Counted from the stretch's first letter, positions 35,532 through 47,651 are shown. The stretch: DNA of 64,000 bases from Clavelina lepadiformis (GCF_947623445.1 NC_135240.1:18972001-19036000); one strand, 5' to 3'. Numbers and translations: made by a program. The notes: a model not told the origin generated them from the letters alone.

Positions 35532-35573
35532 GTGTAATCAACGATATAAAATTCTTTATATCGTTGGTGTAAT
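35532..35573. mobile_element. 28-bp P-like excision footprint with 7-bp target duplications
   Basis: GTGTAAT (35532-35538), then CAACGATATAAA-ATT-CTTTATATCGTTG-type sequence (35539-35566), then GTGTAAT (35567-35573). The 28-bp core is just the outer 12-13 bases of the two terminal repeats of element B (47652-49895), joined end to end. P-element transposase cuts about 17 nt inside the ends, and repair leaves such scars. Confidence 0.8.
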
Positions 35574-37446
35574 TATCGCATTTTTGTTTAATTTTGCTTT
35601 TTTTTAAAGAATGCTGGTTTAGGTTTTCCTTTGTCAGTAATATGGGTTTAATAGTTACAAAATAAGGGTATTCCAAAAAAAATGTTGCAAGAACTGATTA
35701 TTATAAAACCAAATCATTCATAGATCTGTAATGAAATGATTGTTATCGTTCCTTAGACCGTAAGGACGACCACTTCAATTACAATGTTTGTCTGTAGAAT
35801 TGCTTAATGTCCTCGAAGTGAAATGAGTCTCAGGTCGTTGTTTCGCTTCTCTTAATCTTAGAATCAATTGTATACCATGACAACTGTATAAACTGGTTAT
35901 ATTGTTTCTTGTTTAAACGATTACATTAAATAAGACATTGTGACAGCTACACAATAAAGTCGACCACTTTCTATGGTTAACTTCGTAGACTGTGACGCAA
36001 CGACTAGCTGCAAATGAAAGAATAACTCACGTCACGAATTATAACGATACACCGGAAGTCATGCATAGGCGACACGTAACGCAATGCTTTGCCGATTTTC
36101 GTAGTCTATGCGGCATTCGATTTGCAAGCAATTTTATAATATCATCACAGATCAAATAAATAACTGTAATTTAAATAGTCAGTCATATGTTAATCGCTGT
36201 AGTTTTATTTGAAAACGGAAAAATAATATAAGGTTTAGAACTGCCTAGCTAAGCTGCAGCCCTTCCCCTTCTATAACTCACAGGCCACCACTGCTAATAA
36301 CTGGCTTGAACGTTTCGTCCCCACCGCGCTTTTTACGACAAATAAATGATTGATTGTTTCGGTTATTCTGACGTAATAAGCGATGAATTTGGAACTTATT
36401 TATAACGATGACTGCTTAACCACTAAGTATTTGTACAAATCTTTTCACCAGTATATTTACTGACAACTACTCTTTGATTCATGGACAATTTGTTTTTGGA
36501 CTTTTCCCTCACTTTAAAGAACACATGCGTTTAAAGGGGGGAGGTGAACGTGCTTTTCAGCGTCTTCGGCAATCGGCACCCGTGTAGAATAAGGTTTAAA
36601 ACTGGGGCGAGTTGTTTTCTTGGGATTCGGTAAAAAACAACTTTCAAAAAAATGAATTTAATCGGCCAAACCAGGCATTGTATGGTACAAGTAATGCAAA
36701 TATTTCCATGGTAAAGTAACAAAGTTTATCAAAACGGCATATATATAAATAAACCGCGGCTCATAGACGAGGTAATCAAAGAAATACTGAAGTTGAAATA
36801 ACCTTTACTTCGGTGCAACTTCCGACAATACGGTACGGAAATGAAATACTTAGATTTCTCGTTAGATGCAATAACAATTCTACCAACGATTTCTATATTT
36901 TTTTCTGGAATGAAGAAATTGTCAAATAGATTTTGAAATCTGGAAATAAATTCCACTGATAACCGAATTTGGGAATTTTTTTCCGATTCCACATGTCCAA
37001 ATTCCAGAGTACCACCAATTAAGACATGACAAAACCATTTTATCGAAATTGGTATTTATGCAATTCACTTCAAATTTAATCGAATAGATCATTTGCATAA
37101 CGGCCCAAACTAAAAGAATATACAAATGAACACAAACTTAACTTGGTTCACTCAATCAGTTTTGATATTCATATCACTTTTAACTTTTGCTATTATTATT
37201 GCCAAAACATGCACACGTGTCATACAAATGTCAGGTTGCATCCAACACATCTTTTGTTAATCTATTTCCAGATGTATGATTAACACCGATTTAATTTTTC
37301 TTGTATATGTTATATACACATGACTGCATAGTCATCATAGTTTGCCAAAGTTTTAATAAAACAATGACTACGCAAAAAACTGGCCAGCTCTTTGAAGGCA
37401 ACACTGCTGGATGACATCAATGAAGGTAATCTTGAGAAGACTGAGA
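35574..37446. other. Intergenic downstream of RPB11, nothing recognised
   Basis: Contains the short repeat TTCGTCCCCACCG...AAATAAA at 36313-36348, also at 1280-1315. No coding exon found. Confidence 0.5.
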
Positions 37447-39894
37447 TCATTCAATTCCTTGTTGTCTTTCCAGTACTGCAACTTTAAATCTTTCTTCCAG
37501 TAATGAAATTTCGCTAATAACGTCCTTTATCGCATTTGTAAAGGCTTCTTGTGGACTATAATCTCCAGTTGTTTGAACGCGTAGAATGAATTTATGCTCC
37601 AGTGGATGGGGCACTTTGTAACCAGCAAATAAAACTTTGGGATCCTTCAATAGTTGACTGAAATAATGGGTTGATAAATAAACTGTACAGGTATATTAGG
37701 CAAACAGTAGTAATTTTAAAGTGCATAAACTCAAATGTAAACTTAATATAAAAGCATATTCACTCTAAAAACAACAATTGACAATACAACTTACGATCGA
37801 AGTAGGTTACCAAGTGTATGGTCTTCTTTGTTGACAGTGAAATGAGCAGCATTAGGCACTTTAGTGTCTTTTGCTATAGATATTCTAAAAAAATACATTG
37901 AAATGTAGTTCACTGAGATTGAGATCAAATCAGATTACAAAAACATAAATTAATGAGGTGATATCACCAGAATAACATAAAAAGACTTCCTGAAACGATC
38001 TAAAAGCATATGGTACTGATTTTAACAAAGCAATTATACATCTCCACCCTGATCGGAATAAGAAAACAAGAAAAGATTTAAAACTTGTTCAACAAATAAA
38101 AAGTTGTCCAAAATTCATCAGGAAAATACTTGGGCTAATTGGCAAAGGGTGCCACTAGATCAGGGGTCGGCAACCTTTTGCTAGTCACGGGCCAAATGTC
38201 GAGCGTACAACTCTTTGGCGGGCCGGAATTTTCATTAATACTATAATTCACACTCACTTGAGTATATTACGCCACATTGCTGCAATCTCAATCATACCAA
38301 TCACAAAAAGAACAAAATTTATGTATTCACACTTCAACAACACAGCATTAATGAGACACTTGATGCTGCTTGCTTTGTGAAAGTTTTTCAACATCTGGTG
38401 ACAAGTCAGATGAAGCAAGAACCAGAACATTTTCTAAATGGGCGTCAGAAATTCGGGATCTTAGCTTGCTCTTCGTGAATTTCATTGATGAAAACATTTG
38501 TTCACATGTGTACGTGCTACCAAACATCGATGCCATTTCTTTTGCATTGTTGGTCAAGTTGGGATAAAGACCACTTTCAAGAAGGTACTTTTTGTAAAAG
38601 TCAAGCAGCGATATGCCCTTTGTATGAAATTTTGCCTTCAATTCGTCACTGCATTGCATTTCAATAAGGTCCATTTGAAATTTTTCGGGAATGGTATTGG
38701 CGTCCACATCAAAGGGATTACTGATAAGCCTGAATTTATTTTGTAGAGAACGAATGTCGGCAAAGCGTGAGTATAAATTAAGTATTTCTAAAAGTGACAC
38801 ATTTCTAGAAATTCTTCTTGTTACGCCGCGCCGCCGCTGTGCGTGAAACCAGCTGACCGCGAGAAGGGAACGAAAGAGAATAGTTAGACGAGTTATTGGT
38901 GCGTAAATGAGTACTCCACAGACAATCTCGTACTGATTACGTCATTACGAGATACTAGTCTACCGCCTTCTCACCAGTTTTATGGCGTAACAATAGACTA
39001 GTTACTAGTACGACGTACTTATGGCGTAACAATACCACAATTTTTTCAAACAATGCTAACACTACAGTTTGAAACTCAATAAGACACGGCGGGCCGTATT
39101 CTTGTGATAACTAATTAATATGTCTCAGGCCGGACGATTTCGTATGGCGGGCCGGATCCGGCCCGCGGGCCGTAGGTTGCCGACCCCTGCACTAGTTGGT
39201 AAAGTGATAACTGATTAACTCATCCATAAATCATTGCACTAAATTTTAACATTTTATCTCCACTTCAACAATCAAAACCGCATGTTAACAAGACCATAAA
39301 TATAAATATTGGAATTTTTTTAATTCTTTATTGAGAGAATTTTTTCAATCTCAGAGCGTGATAAAACAAAACCTGTTCTCTAGCACTAGACGATAGACCT
39401 CATCAAGGAATTTCCATACGTAAAACTTTAATTTCATTAATGGAATACAAACAACAATATCGAGTAGACTTAAAATTTCAACTTTTCACTACTAGATGAT
39501 AATTTGGTACAAAGGGCAAACCAGCACCAAAGTCTATTGAGTTATGAACTTACACAAGCATGCAAAATTTAAAGATCATAGATCAAAGTTTTAAGTTATT
39601 ACCGACCAACCAAAGTTACCAAAAACAAGAATACCCATCAATCAACGAAAGGCAAAAACACTACTGTATATATGTAACAAAATCAAAGATTCTGTTGAAT
39701 CAATAAAAAATTATGTCTTTTTCATAATAATAAAATCACTTTAATTCCATAATAATAAAATCATTTCAAAAGAAAATAGGCTGCGTTTTGGTATTTCTAG
39801 TACTGTATAATAAACTTACTCATGCTTTTTCTAGCACTCACTTTTTTTCTCCTTCAAACAACAAAAATGATTCAAATGCTGGTGGGGCATTCAT
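37447..39894 (-). CDS. POLR2J: RNA polymerase II subunit RPB11 (3 exons, 117 aa)
   Basis: Exons in transcript order: 39894-39842, 37884-37795, 37657-37447. The junctions are GT/AG, the phases fit, and the product is 117 aa, the same length as the human protein. It starts [18 protein letters not shown], continues [52 protein letters not shown] and ends in RQQGIE. RPB11 pairs with RPB3 as the alpha-like heterodimer that seeds Pol II assembly in the nucleus; HTLGN and the LEHK region belong to the alpha-like dimerisation fold. Intron 1 is 1.96 kb because a 1.03-kb hAT element inserted in it; the other intron is 137 bp. The start is fixed by the exact length and the conserved first residues. No second copy is seen in the window. 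Confidence 0.97.
38161..39189. mobile_element. hAT element in RPB11 intron 1
   Basis: Terminal inverted repeats start CAGGGGTCGGCAACCT at both ends. CACTAGAT (38153-38160) and CACTAGTT (39190-39197) flank it, 7 of 8 matching, as expected for an 8-bp hAT duplication. At 1029 bp it is an internal-deletion copy that keeps only the 3' part of the transposase. Confidence 0.85.
38348..38800 (-). pseudogene. hAT transposase C-terminal fragment (150 codons open)
   Basis: Open from 38800 to the stop at 38348. It contains [16 protein letters not shown], a [16 protein letters not shown] segment and the dimerisation core [20 protein letters not shown] followed by [17 protein letters not shown]. These are typical of GTF2IRD2/ZBED-related hAT transposases. 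The zinc finger and catalytic domains are gone, so the element is nonautonomous. The frame is still open, which suggests fairly recent activity. Confidence 0.75.
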
Positions 39895-41596
39895 CTTAAC
39901 CAGTTTTTGAAATGACCACTTACTCGACAGAGAATGCTGGAATACAGTTAGTTAATACAACTTATTTTTTAACTTAATAGCAAAAGTCCTGTAAACATAA
40001 TTATTATGCTAATCATATTAGGGCTGGGTATTTAGTAAATATTCTTTAGTTGTTAAGGAGCCGTTTGCAGTCAAATCTCGTTACTATGTCACCTCGCTAC
40101 TATACCACTTTGATCCTCTACAACTATTTCCAACAATGGAAAATATATTTAATATGCCAACCCTTGATCTCGCTACTATGACACACATGAGAGTACTGTA
40201 ACTGTATTAATGAAACAAAAAACGCTACATTTAAATGTAATGTATTCTCCTAAGTTATCTAACTCAGACCAAAACTCTGAAGAATCGTCAGCTGGCGCTG
40301 GCCATTGTTCAGCTTTGTCAGGGAATACAGTTATTTATAAAAAAATTTTGCAGATAGCAATATTTCAGTATAGTGAAGTCAGTCATGAACGAGAAATAGA
40401 AGTTTATTAGTCAGCATCAAAAAACCAGAAAATTTTCTGTGTGAGTGTTTGTTTCTAAAACGACCAAGGTTGTAAGCGGTGATGTAAAAGAAAATGATCA
40501 CAGTAACGTTCCTTGATCTGGCAAAAAGAATACCAAATGTTTGCTAGATGCAGTGAAAATGGGTATTTTGCAAATAAAAACCATTCACCTTCTAATAACT
40601 TTCCATGTACAGTGTGTGGGACGTGCAAATGAACTGCGAATTCAATTGATAATTGACACTGGAAGCGTTGCTAAGCAGTTGAAGCAAACAAAGAATCAAC
40701 AGTGTTTAAAATGAATCCTTAAAGCAGTTGTACACCTGGGACGACTTGGGCTAGCTTTGCGTGGACACAGGGATAGTGGTGAGCTATCCGTTGACACAGC
40801 GTTTCCAGAAACTTTCGAGGTCTTCTCCATTTAATGATTCAATGCGAAAACATTCTCCTCGTGTTAACTGTTTTTTATGAAATTACATTGTAGGCCTATG
40901 AATATATTGAGGTGACCTTGACTTTAGTAGTAATAACATGTTGCGAGGATAATAATAAAACTATAATTCATTTCCAGGCCTTTTTGAGCGTTTTTAGACG
41001 TAAAAAGACAAAAATTTTGCACTCCGCGCATTTTGGCGAAAAGCTTAAAGGGCATGCACAAGAGTTTTAAATCTAAGACTAAAAACTCTTGGCTCCCCCT
41101 CAGGCCTCAACGCCATCCTAAATACGCCACTGGCCCTACACTACACCTCTGCTAGACATCAGTTTAGTCTGCCCCATGAAAACAGTTGCAGCATGTGTTC
41201 TGCAAAAGAATTTGCGCATTGTCTAAGCAAAGAGTAAAAATGCTGTTTGGTCTAAGTGTGCGATTCCAGCAGGGTCCTCCAAAATGCGCAGGTTTGCTTG
41301 GATCACTTGGTGCGTTTGAATCATAGATATCCAACAACAATAAAAACTTAAATAAAAGATATGTTTTTGTGCAGTGGCTGCCAACCGCCGGTCCACGTAA
41401 TTTTTTTGCCGGTTGGCAAAGTATCTTACTTTCTGCCAAGCTAGTTTTAATATGGAATCATAAGACATAAGCATTACAAAGTTGTTGCTCCTTGTAAAAC
41501 TCATTTTACGCTTGGCCGATTCACAGCAATAAAACTGGTGTATCACGCCTTCGTTGATAACGCAAAATTGTTTTATAATAGTAAAGGCTAACCTTG
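39895..41596. other. Intergenic between RPB11 and element A
   Basis: Upstream region of RPB11. Near 40070-40200 there are CTCGTTACTATG / CTCGCTACTATGACAC repeats of pogo/Tigger-terminal appearance, without a matched end. Near 41380 there is hAT-like CAACCGCCGGTCC. No gene recognised. Confidence 0.4.
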
Positions 41597-41603
41597 TGAT
41601 GAC

Positions 41604-41979
41604 CAAAGAGATTTAAACACATGAGTAGAAACTTCTCTTTTGCGCATGACGTCATGTTCGTTTCTTTTATTCTCTTGGAGCATATTCTACTTTCTCCACG
41701 GTCACGGTTCACTACATAACAATAAACATGCAGACGACGACAATGATTTTCAGATCTGTTTGCTGCTGGAACAGATTAGTCTTATTATTAGGGTGCAGTT
41801 ATTGGGATCCATTGGGTGTTAATTTTAATTGAAATTAATTATTGAAATCAGGTGAGAGTTTTAGGTTCAGCAATTAACTTAGTTTCAGTTCCTTGAACTG
41901 ATAATGCTGCTGTTTTGTATCAAGGCATGGCTTAGCCTACTTGAGTTGCGCGGGAAGATTTTTTCGTTCACCACATTTA
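41604..41979 (+). repeat. Left terminal inverted repeat of element A
   Basis: 376 bp. By eye it differs from its partner at about ten positions. It contains a palindromic TGACGTCA (CRE/ATF-type) site at 41647-41654. The plus-strand gene starts 136 bp after it ends. Confidence 0.9.
41647..41654. promoter_or_regulatory. CRE-type palindrome in left terminal repeat
   Basis: TGACGTCA, the consensus for CREB/ATF binding, is conserved in both terminal repeats. The role is inferred from sequence only. Confidence 0.35.
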
Positions 41980-42115
41980 TCTTCGACCAGGCAATTAGCA
42001 ACTAAACTCATTACTCATTAGCATAGGCCTTATGTTGCAGGTGTTGTGTTATTAAAATAGGCTACTGAAAGTCTGATTTCAGATCTTGTTATTGTGGTGC
42101 AGTTGTTGGGATCTA

Positions 42116-43325
42116 ATGGATGTCAACTTGAAGTTAATTATTGAAATAGATTGTGACCCAGAAGACGATGCAGCAAACTTCATGTAAGATACGATATGCC
42201 TATTAATCAATTAGCCAACTGCTGTTGAGCTTGTCCTGTATGGCGGTCACCCAGAGTGTACGTTCTCGCCAATTTATAATAAACAGCCAAGCAAAACAAC
42301 AAATTAATGTAAGTCGTAACGAGTATTTGAAGTAATACTGTACTGATATATTGATGTCATTTAATCTGATAATGAAAATATTTATTTGCAGATGTGGACA
42401 ATGTTTGCATAACTGCACAAGTAATGAAACTTTGCTGGCTCATCAAAAAACTGCTCACGGTATATTTGTTTGAAACTTATTTCATTTTGAGCTCTATCAT
42501 TGGCAGATTCCGATTAAAAAAATCAAACAAACTTAATTTTACACTTGTCTTGCAGAATCTTCTTGCAATAATGTTACAAGAGAAAAGCTGATGGAATGGT
42601 GGGAAACAGTGGGTGGCGTTAAAACAGATCTAACTGCAGATGCGGTTAACTATTTTATGAAGCTATTTTCTTCGTACAGTTCACCGGATGAACTGTTTCA
42701 TAAATTCTCCTGTGATGGAATTACGTGCATCCCATCACTATTTTTCTTGCCAAGAAAATTGTCACTATGTTTAACACGAAAATTGTTTGATGTATTTTTA
42801 TCACACGTTACCACTGTTGCACACAACAAAAAGGGGAAACACTTGACATTACACAAGTTAACCCGAGACGAAGAATTCATAATTCAGTACATAGGTGGTT
42901 ATATTTTGCAGAAACTCACTAAGCGCTGTATAAATCCGAGAGAAATAGATCTATTGTCTTGTTTAACTGATTATAGTAATGAAACCACTAATAGTTCCTT
43001 GATTTCCGCTTTAAATAATAACAATTATGGACATCTTACAGTTCCAGCGAAATTACTAGTGAAATTGTTGATGTATGTAGAAAGTGTCTTTAGGAAACAA
43101 GACATAAAGGAGCACATCATGGAAAGTTGCATGTCTTCTTTGAGTGTTTGTAACATAAAAGATATATTTGAAAATCTTGTTTTTGATGAATGTTTGCAAA
43201 AATTGTGCATGAAAATATGTAAATTTTACGTGAAGATTAGATGCTATCAAAAAGCCAATCATTTAAATTCAGTACTGCATGTAACCTCTGATCAAAATGT
43301 AAGTCTGAGAAAATCATTAAAATGA
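42116..43325 (+). CDS. Element A accessory gene: C2H2 finger + YIGGYILQKL protein
   Basis: Exons 42116-42183, 42392-42459, 42556-43325; both introns have GT/AG ends, phases fit, and the product is 301 aa. Residues about 23-46 form a C2H2 finger (CGQCLHNC...LLAHQKTAH). Then come WWETVGG, TADAVNYFMKLF, FSCDGI, TRKLFDVFLS, and LTRDEEFIIQYIGGYILQKL, a motif like the YIxGYVxxKL seen near the C-termini of several transposase families; a helical Cys-containing tail follows. It has no DDE residues, so it is not the transposase itself. A GTAAGT near 43299 could be a donor to a further exon. A homologue with the same first two intron phases lies in element B at 47893-48897. The frame is open throughout, unlike the transposase on the other strand. 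Function unknown; DNA binding at element ends or regulation of transposition is a guess. Confidence 0.75.
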
Positions 43326-43432
43326 ATGTACATTACATAGTTGTCTTCTTACATGTACTTCGTCAGTTTTAGCTCAAGAAGGATTAAGTGTTACTGTATT
43401 GTAAGCAGACTGTCAAAACACTCGAAATCAAG

Positions 43433-46400
43433 TTATTTTTTTCGCTTCGGCATTGGATCATCGCAAACATCACCATGTTTCCAGTCAATAACGTGATTTA
43501 CATTTGACCCCTTAAGTGACTTGATATTCTTTTTGCACATTATCACATTTTCAAATTGTGCATATTGGTGAATATCAGGCACTTCATTTCGACGGCCAGT
43601 TTGTCTCATATGACCGAAATAGGCCTCCAATGGGTCTTGGTTTAAGCGCTTAGTTAAGACGTATGAACCTTCTGGGCTGTTCTCCAACAAGAATTTCACC
43701 AATTCAGCAATGGCCATGGATGTGGAAACTAAACCGTCGTAGGTTTGATGGCTCAGAAACTGCTTTGACTGTTCGGAAACGGACCCAGTTAAACTGCTTT
43801 TCCATTGTTGTAACTCTGAAAGGAATGTATTAAGCCATTTCAGACGAGGATCATCAATCGTTGTATATGGTTTCAAGTCAGGGTTGTATGAATAATTTAA
43901 TCTGGTGTTCATGAGGTCAAACCAGCAAACCACGCACTCATCTTCATTTCTTCTCCACCACGACTCTTCATTAAACTGGAGACAGTTCCAGAGAGCAATT
44001 GTGCGGCATAGCAAACCCGCATTTTTGCGTAACTCTTATGGGAAAAATGGCCATCAGTCAACTTGCAACTTCTCAACTCTGAGCTTTCAAACAGGTAGGG
44101 AACATGGCAAAAATGCTTCCACAAAATGAAATGTTGATTGTACTTCATCATTCTAGCTCCACCTGGACGGCTGGATCTCACACAGTTACAGGCTGTCTTC
44201 AGCAAGTGTGGAGGGTCACTAATCAAATAAATAGGCATTTCTGGCTGATAAATATTAATGCACTTGTAGGGGACGGTCAAATTGGAATTATTGAGCAATT
44301 GGAACAATTTTTGATTGCAGGATGCACCATCAGCAACAAGTGCTAAGACTGTAAAACCACATCCGGCCAAGGATTCAACCACTTCCCAGAACATGCTAAC
44401 CAAGTGAAATGCCTTTGTATTCTTGGTGGCATAAAAAACAATAGGCCGGGAAAAATTGCTGAGGATACTCCTACCATAAAATTGTAGGGCATGTGTGGCA
44501 GGAGCTTCATTATTGTATTGTCTGTCGACACCCAGATCAACAAATCCTATTATTCGGTCTGTTGCTGCATTATACACAATATTTTCTTTCACTGTAAACA
44601 AAATAAGCAACAGGTTATATCTTGTGCATATACAGTTAATAACTTGTGTCATTGTTTTGTCATAAAGCATGAATAAGAATCTTACACAGTGTGATTAATA
44701 GTGTTAAAAATTCCAAGAAAAGTTTCACCTTTCATTTCATCGATTGATATAACGAGAAATCGTTCATGTGATGCTAGACTGAGACTTTTGGATTTCAGTT
44801 CTTCTAAAACATTATCTTGAATGCCAGGTGCAGTGCAGTAAACGTTTCTGAAAACAGTACAAAAGTGAGCAAGTGAAACAATTGCTCGTAGTTAGCTTGT
44901 AGTAGCCAAATTGCAGAGAACAGAACCCATACGCTACCGATAGTCATTTAGGGTGCGTGAGCTTGGTAGTCGTAAAATGCCACTTTGTCGTAATTCTTCA
45001 TAGGCGCTTTTACTTTTAGCAGCTAGACTCAAACAGAACCTATAGAGAAAATTGCAAGGGTTGATTTTAGCACGCTTTTACGAAATAAACAAAAATTGAG
45101 GTCAACTGAACTTAGTTACTCAGTAGTAGTTCAGTTCTGAACTTAGTAGTTATTCAGTAGTTTATTACTCAAGGAGACCTAAACCTACTTTATTAACTCA
45201 GGGTGATATCTTTCCCCATTTCTTTTCATACTATTTAGCTTTTGCTGCTCTTTCCAAAAGATTGAGTAGAAGTTATCAATTTTATCCTCATCTTGAGCTA
45301 AAAAAATGTATGATATTAACGTAAACTTCACAAAAACACACGACACAAAAAGACACAATCTTGCGAATGAGACTATTACTAATAGGATTACGAAGTGCAA
45401 TATCACCAAATTTCATTAGCAGTAAAGGTGGAGGTAATTCGAGATGGTAGGTTAAATGTTGGCTGCGCTGATCGTTTTAAAGGTTGATCTTTAACCATAT
45501 GGTAATAATTTAGCCTTTTCTGGTTGAGCCGTCCCTCCTTTTCATCTACACTACAACAACTCCTGCACTGACCACTTTCCTTGAGAAAAAGTTCACAACT
45601 TGCATTTCTAACAACAAGAAATTTGGTTCATTTAACAAGAAAAGTCACAAAATATGCCTAAGATACTGTGTACACTTTAAGTGCAATGCATTATCAGTGT
45701 TACCAAAAATAAGTAAGTATATGGTCACTAGCAGCATGCCATATTGACCCGTTACCGACATACACATAGGCTTATACATATGCTTGTTAACAACCAGTTC
45801 GCAGATGTCATTAAAATTCCAAGAACCGGTTCGCACGAACCGGCTGAATCCCACCACTCTATATGATTCATTCAATGTTAAATAATGATAAATTTCATTT
45901 ATGTAACAAATGCAATAGGCACAATTGAAAAACTAGTTTCACCTGTATGCAAGTTTCCTAACCGTTGGTGCATTTTCAGAACTGAATGGTGTCATAGATT
46001 TGGTGGTCATGTGTGGCAGGCCACTTCCAGAACTATACAATCCAGAACATATTGAAAACGATTCAATATCTTTTATGGTGCCGTGTAGTGTTTGAGTAGT
46101 TATATCCAGGGAGTAAATACAACTTGAGCGAGGTGCTTTCCAGCCATAATAGCATATCCTTAATGACATGTCATATAATACTCCAATCGAGTATTTAGGT
46201 TAATCACAGCCATCATAAAAAGAAAAAACAAGATTTTTGTTTTCAAATGACCTCTGCCAACCTTCCGGCAAGCGAGCAGATTTCAAGGACGCAACAGATT
46301 TGAAATGTACTTTTGTTTCAAAGATACGCTTCTTCGGCGGCTTTCTTGAATGTACCTGCGCCAAAGTCAGCTTAGGCAAAGACAAAGTGGGTACTGCTCC

Positions 46401-46935
46401 TTCACGTAATTCTTTACGGGAACCCTCTGCAAAAAAACTCTTATTTGTGCATACATGAACATTTTCAATTTTGATACTTGTAATGGTACATATATTAATC
46501 TGAAACCACAGTGAAGGTTTGCACTAATAGCTTGTCACAGATGCAGTGTTACGCTGTGCTCACTCGCTAGTAAATTTAATGAAGTTCTGCATCAAACCAT
46601 CTCATGGAAAACAAACACTGCATCAAACGCTAGATATGCCATTACATTAAATATCTTTCCTCAATACACTAGTTACACTGCATGTAAGTCTATGTAGAAC
46701 AAATTTTACTTAAAACAATGTCAGATCTTTCAAAATGCACTTCACACATTTTCACAGCATCTCGAGCAAATAGGTTTTTTATGTGCTCGTCGCTTCTGCA
46801 AGCCAGCACGATACACTCCAACCTTTCTGCCCAGCTTTCCTTCTCCTTTTTTACAAATTTTCTCGAAGGTATCTTAAACAGAGTCACGGCAGGTGACCTG
46901 TTGTTGCACATTGGTAAACAGCACAAATTTGCCAT
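43433..46935 (-). pseudogene. THAP-domain P-element-type transposase (THAP9-like), broken
   Basis: Exons in transcript order: 46935-46710 (THAP zinc finger: CCLPMC, FKIPS, SWAERL, CEVHF), 46426-45943, about 45607-45407, 45297-45189, 45039-44938 (FCLSLAAKSKSAYEELRQSG), 44847-44729 (ISIDEMK), 44591-43433 (FVDLGVDRQYNNE, LALVADGASCNQ, SDPPHLLK, LNQDPLEAYFGHMRQTGRR). The three acidic positions IDE, ADG and PLE match the DDE set of P/THAP9 transposases. Breaks: an in-frame TAA at about 46200, and a frameshift between about 43910 and 43990 before CWFDLMNTR. The phase of exon 3's donor is not settled. Intact length would be about 800 aa. THAP9-type enzymes bind and cut terminal repeats in the nucleus; this copy cannot make a full product. 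Confidence 0.85.
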
Positions 46936-47116
46936 TATTTCAGACTATTTAGCTTATTTCAATAACTTAAAGCCTGCAACATAAGACCTGTACTATTGAG
47001 TCTTAATCTGTAAAGTTTTTATTCTGCGCGTGGAGCGAAATTTTATGCGCAGATGAAACAATACAATATGACTCGGTCTATCTAAATTTTTCATCCATTC
47101 ATTTTATTTTTCACCT

Positions 47117-47492
47117 TAAATGTGGTGAACGAAAAAATCTTCCCGCGCAACTCAAGTAGGCTAAGCCATGCCTTGATACAAAACAGCAGCATTATCAGTT
47201 CAAGGAACTGAAAATAAGTTAATTGCTGAACCTAAAACTCTCACCTGATTTCATTAATTAATTTCAATTAAAGTTAACACCTATTGGATCCCAACAACTG
47301 CACCCTAATAATAAGACTAATCTGTTCCAGCAGCAAACAGATCTGAAAATCATTGTCGTCGTCTGCATGTTTATTGTTATGTAGTGAACCGTGACCGTGG
47401 AGAAAGTAGAATATGCTCCAAGAGAATAAAAGAAACGAACATGACGTCATGCGCAGAAGAGAAGTTTCTACTCATGTGTTTAAATCTCTTTG
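47117..47492 (-). repeat. Right terminal inverted repeat of element A
   Basis: Reverse complement of 41604-41979. Carries the same TGACGTCA site at 47442-47449. The transposase ATG (46935, minus) lies 181 bp inside it. Confidence 0.9.
47442..47449. promoter_or_regulatory. CRE-type palindrome in right terminal repeat
   Basis: Mirror copy of the site at 41647-41654, about 510 bp upstream of the transposase start. Confidence 0.35.
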
Positions 47493-47651
47493 TGATGACC
47501 TAGATTCTAGAATATCTTTGTGCCGTTTATGATAGTTTCGTCATAGCTTTCAAAAAATTTTGTAATACAAATTTCCCACTAACATTGATTTTGTTTGTAA
47601 ATAGATTGACAATTTGTTGTTTGAGTCGATTTGATTGCCGTTTTGTTCCAA

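Larger units (their letters stand above)
41604..47492. mobile_element. Element A: P-like transposon, 5.9 kb, two convergent genes
   Basis: Bounded by 376-bp terminal inverted repeats (41604-41979 and 47117-47492) that start CAAAGAGATTTAAACACATG and are nearly identical. TGATGAC at 41597-41603 and at 47493-47499 is a perfect 7-bp target duplication. Inside are a THAP/P-type transposase on the minus strand (pseudogene) and a separate intact gene on the plus strand; the two converge and end 107 bp apart. Near-perfect repeats and a perfect duplication point to a recent insertion. Confidence 0.92.

Noticed and set aside
40060..40440. Complete pogo/Tigger MITE
   Set aside because: CTCGTTACTATG-type words look terminal, but I could not find a matching inverted end or flanking TA pair.
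41223..41606. 127-codon minus-strand frame just left of element A
   Set aside because: Begins at the element boundary and has no known motif; it overlaps hAT-like debris.
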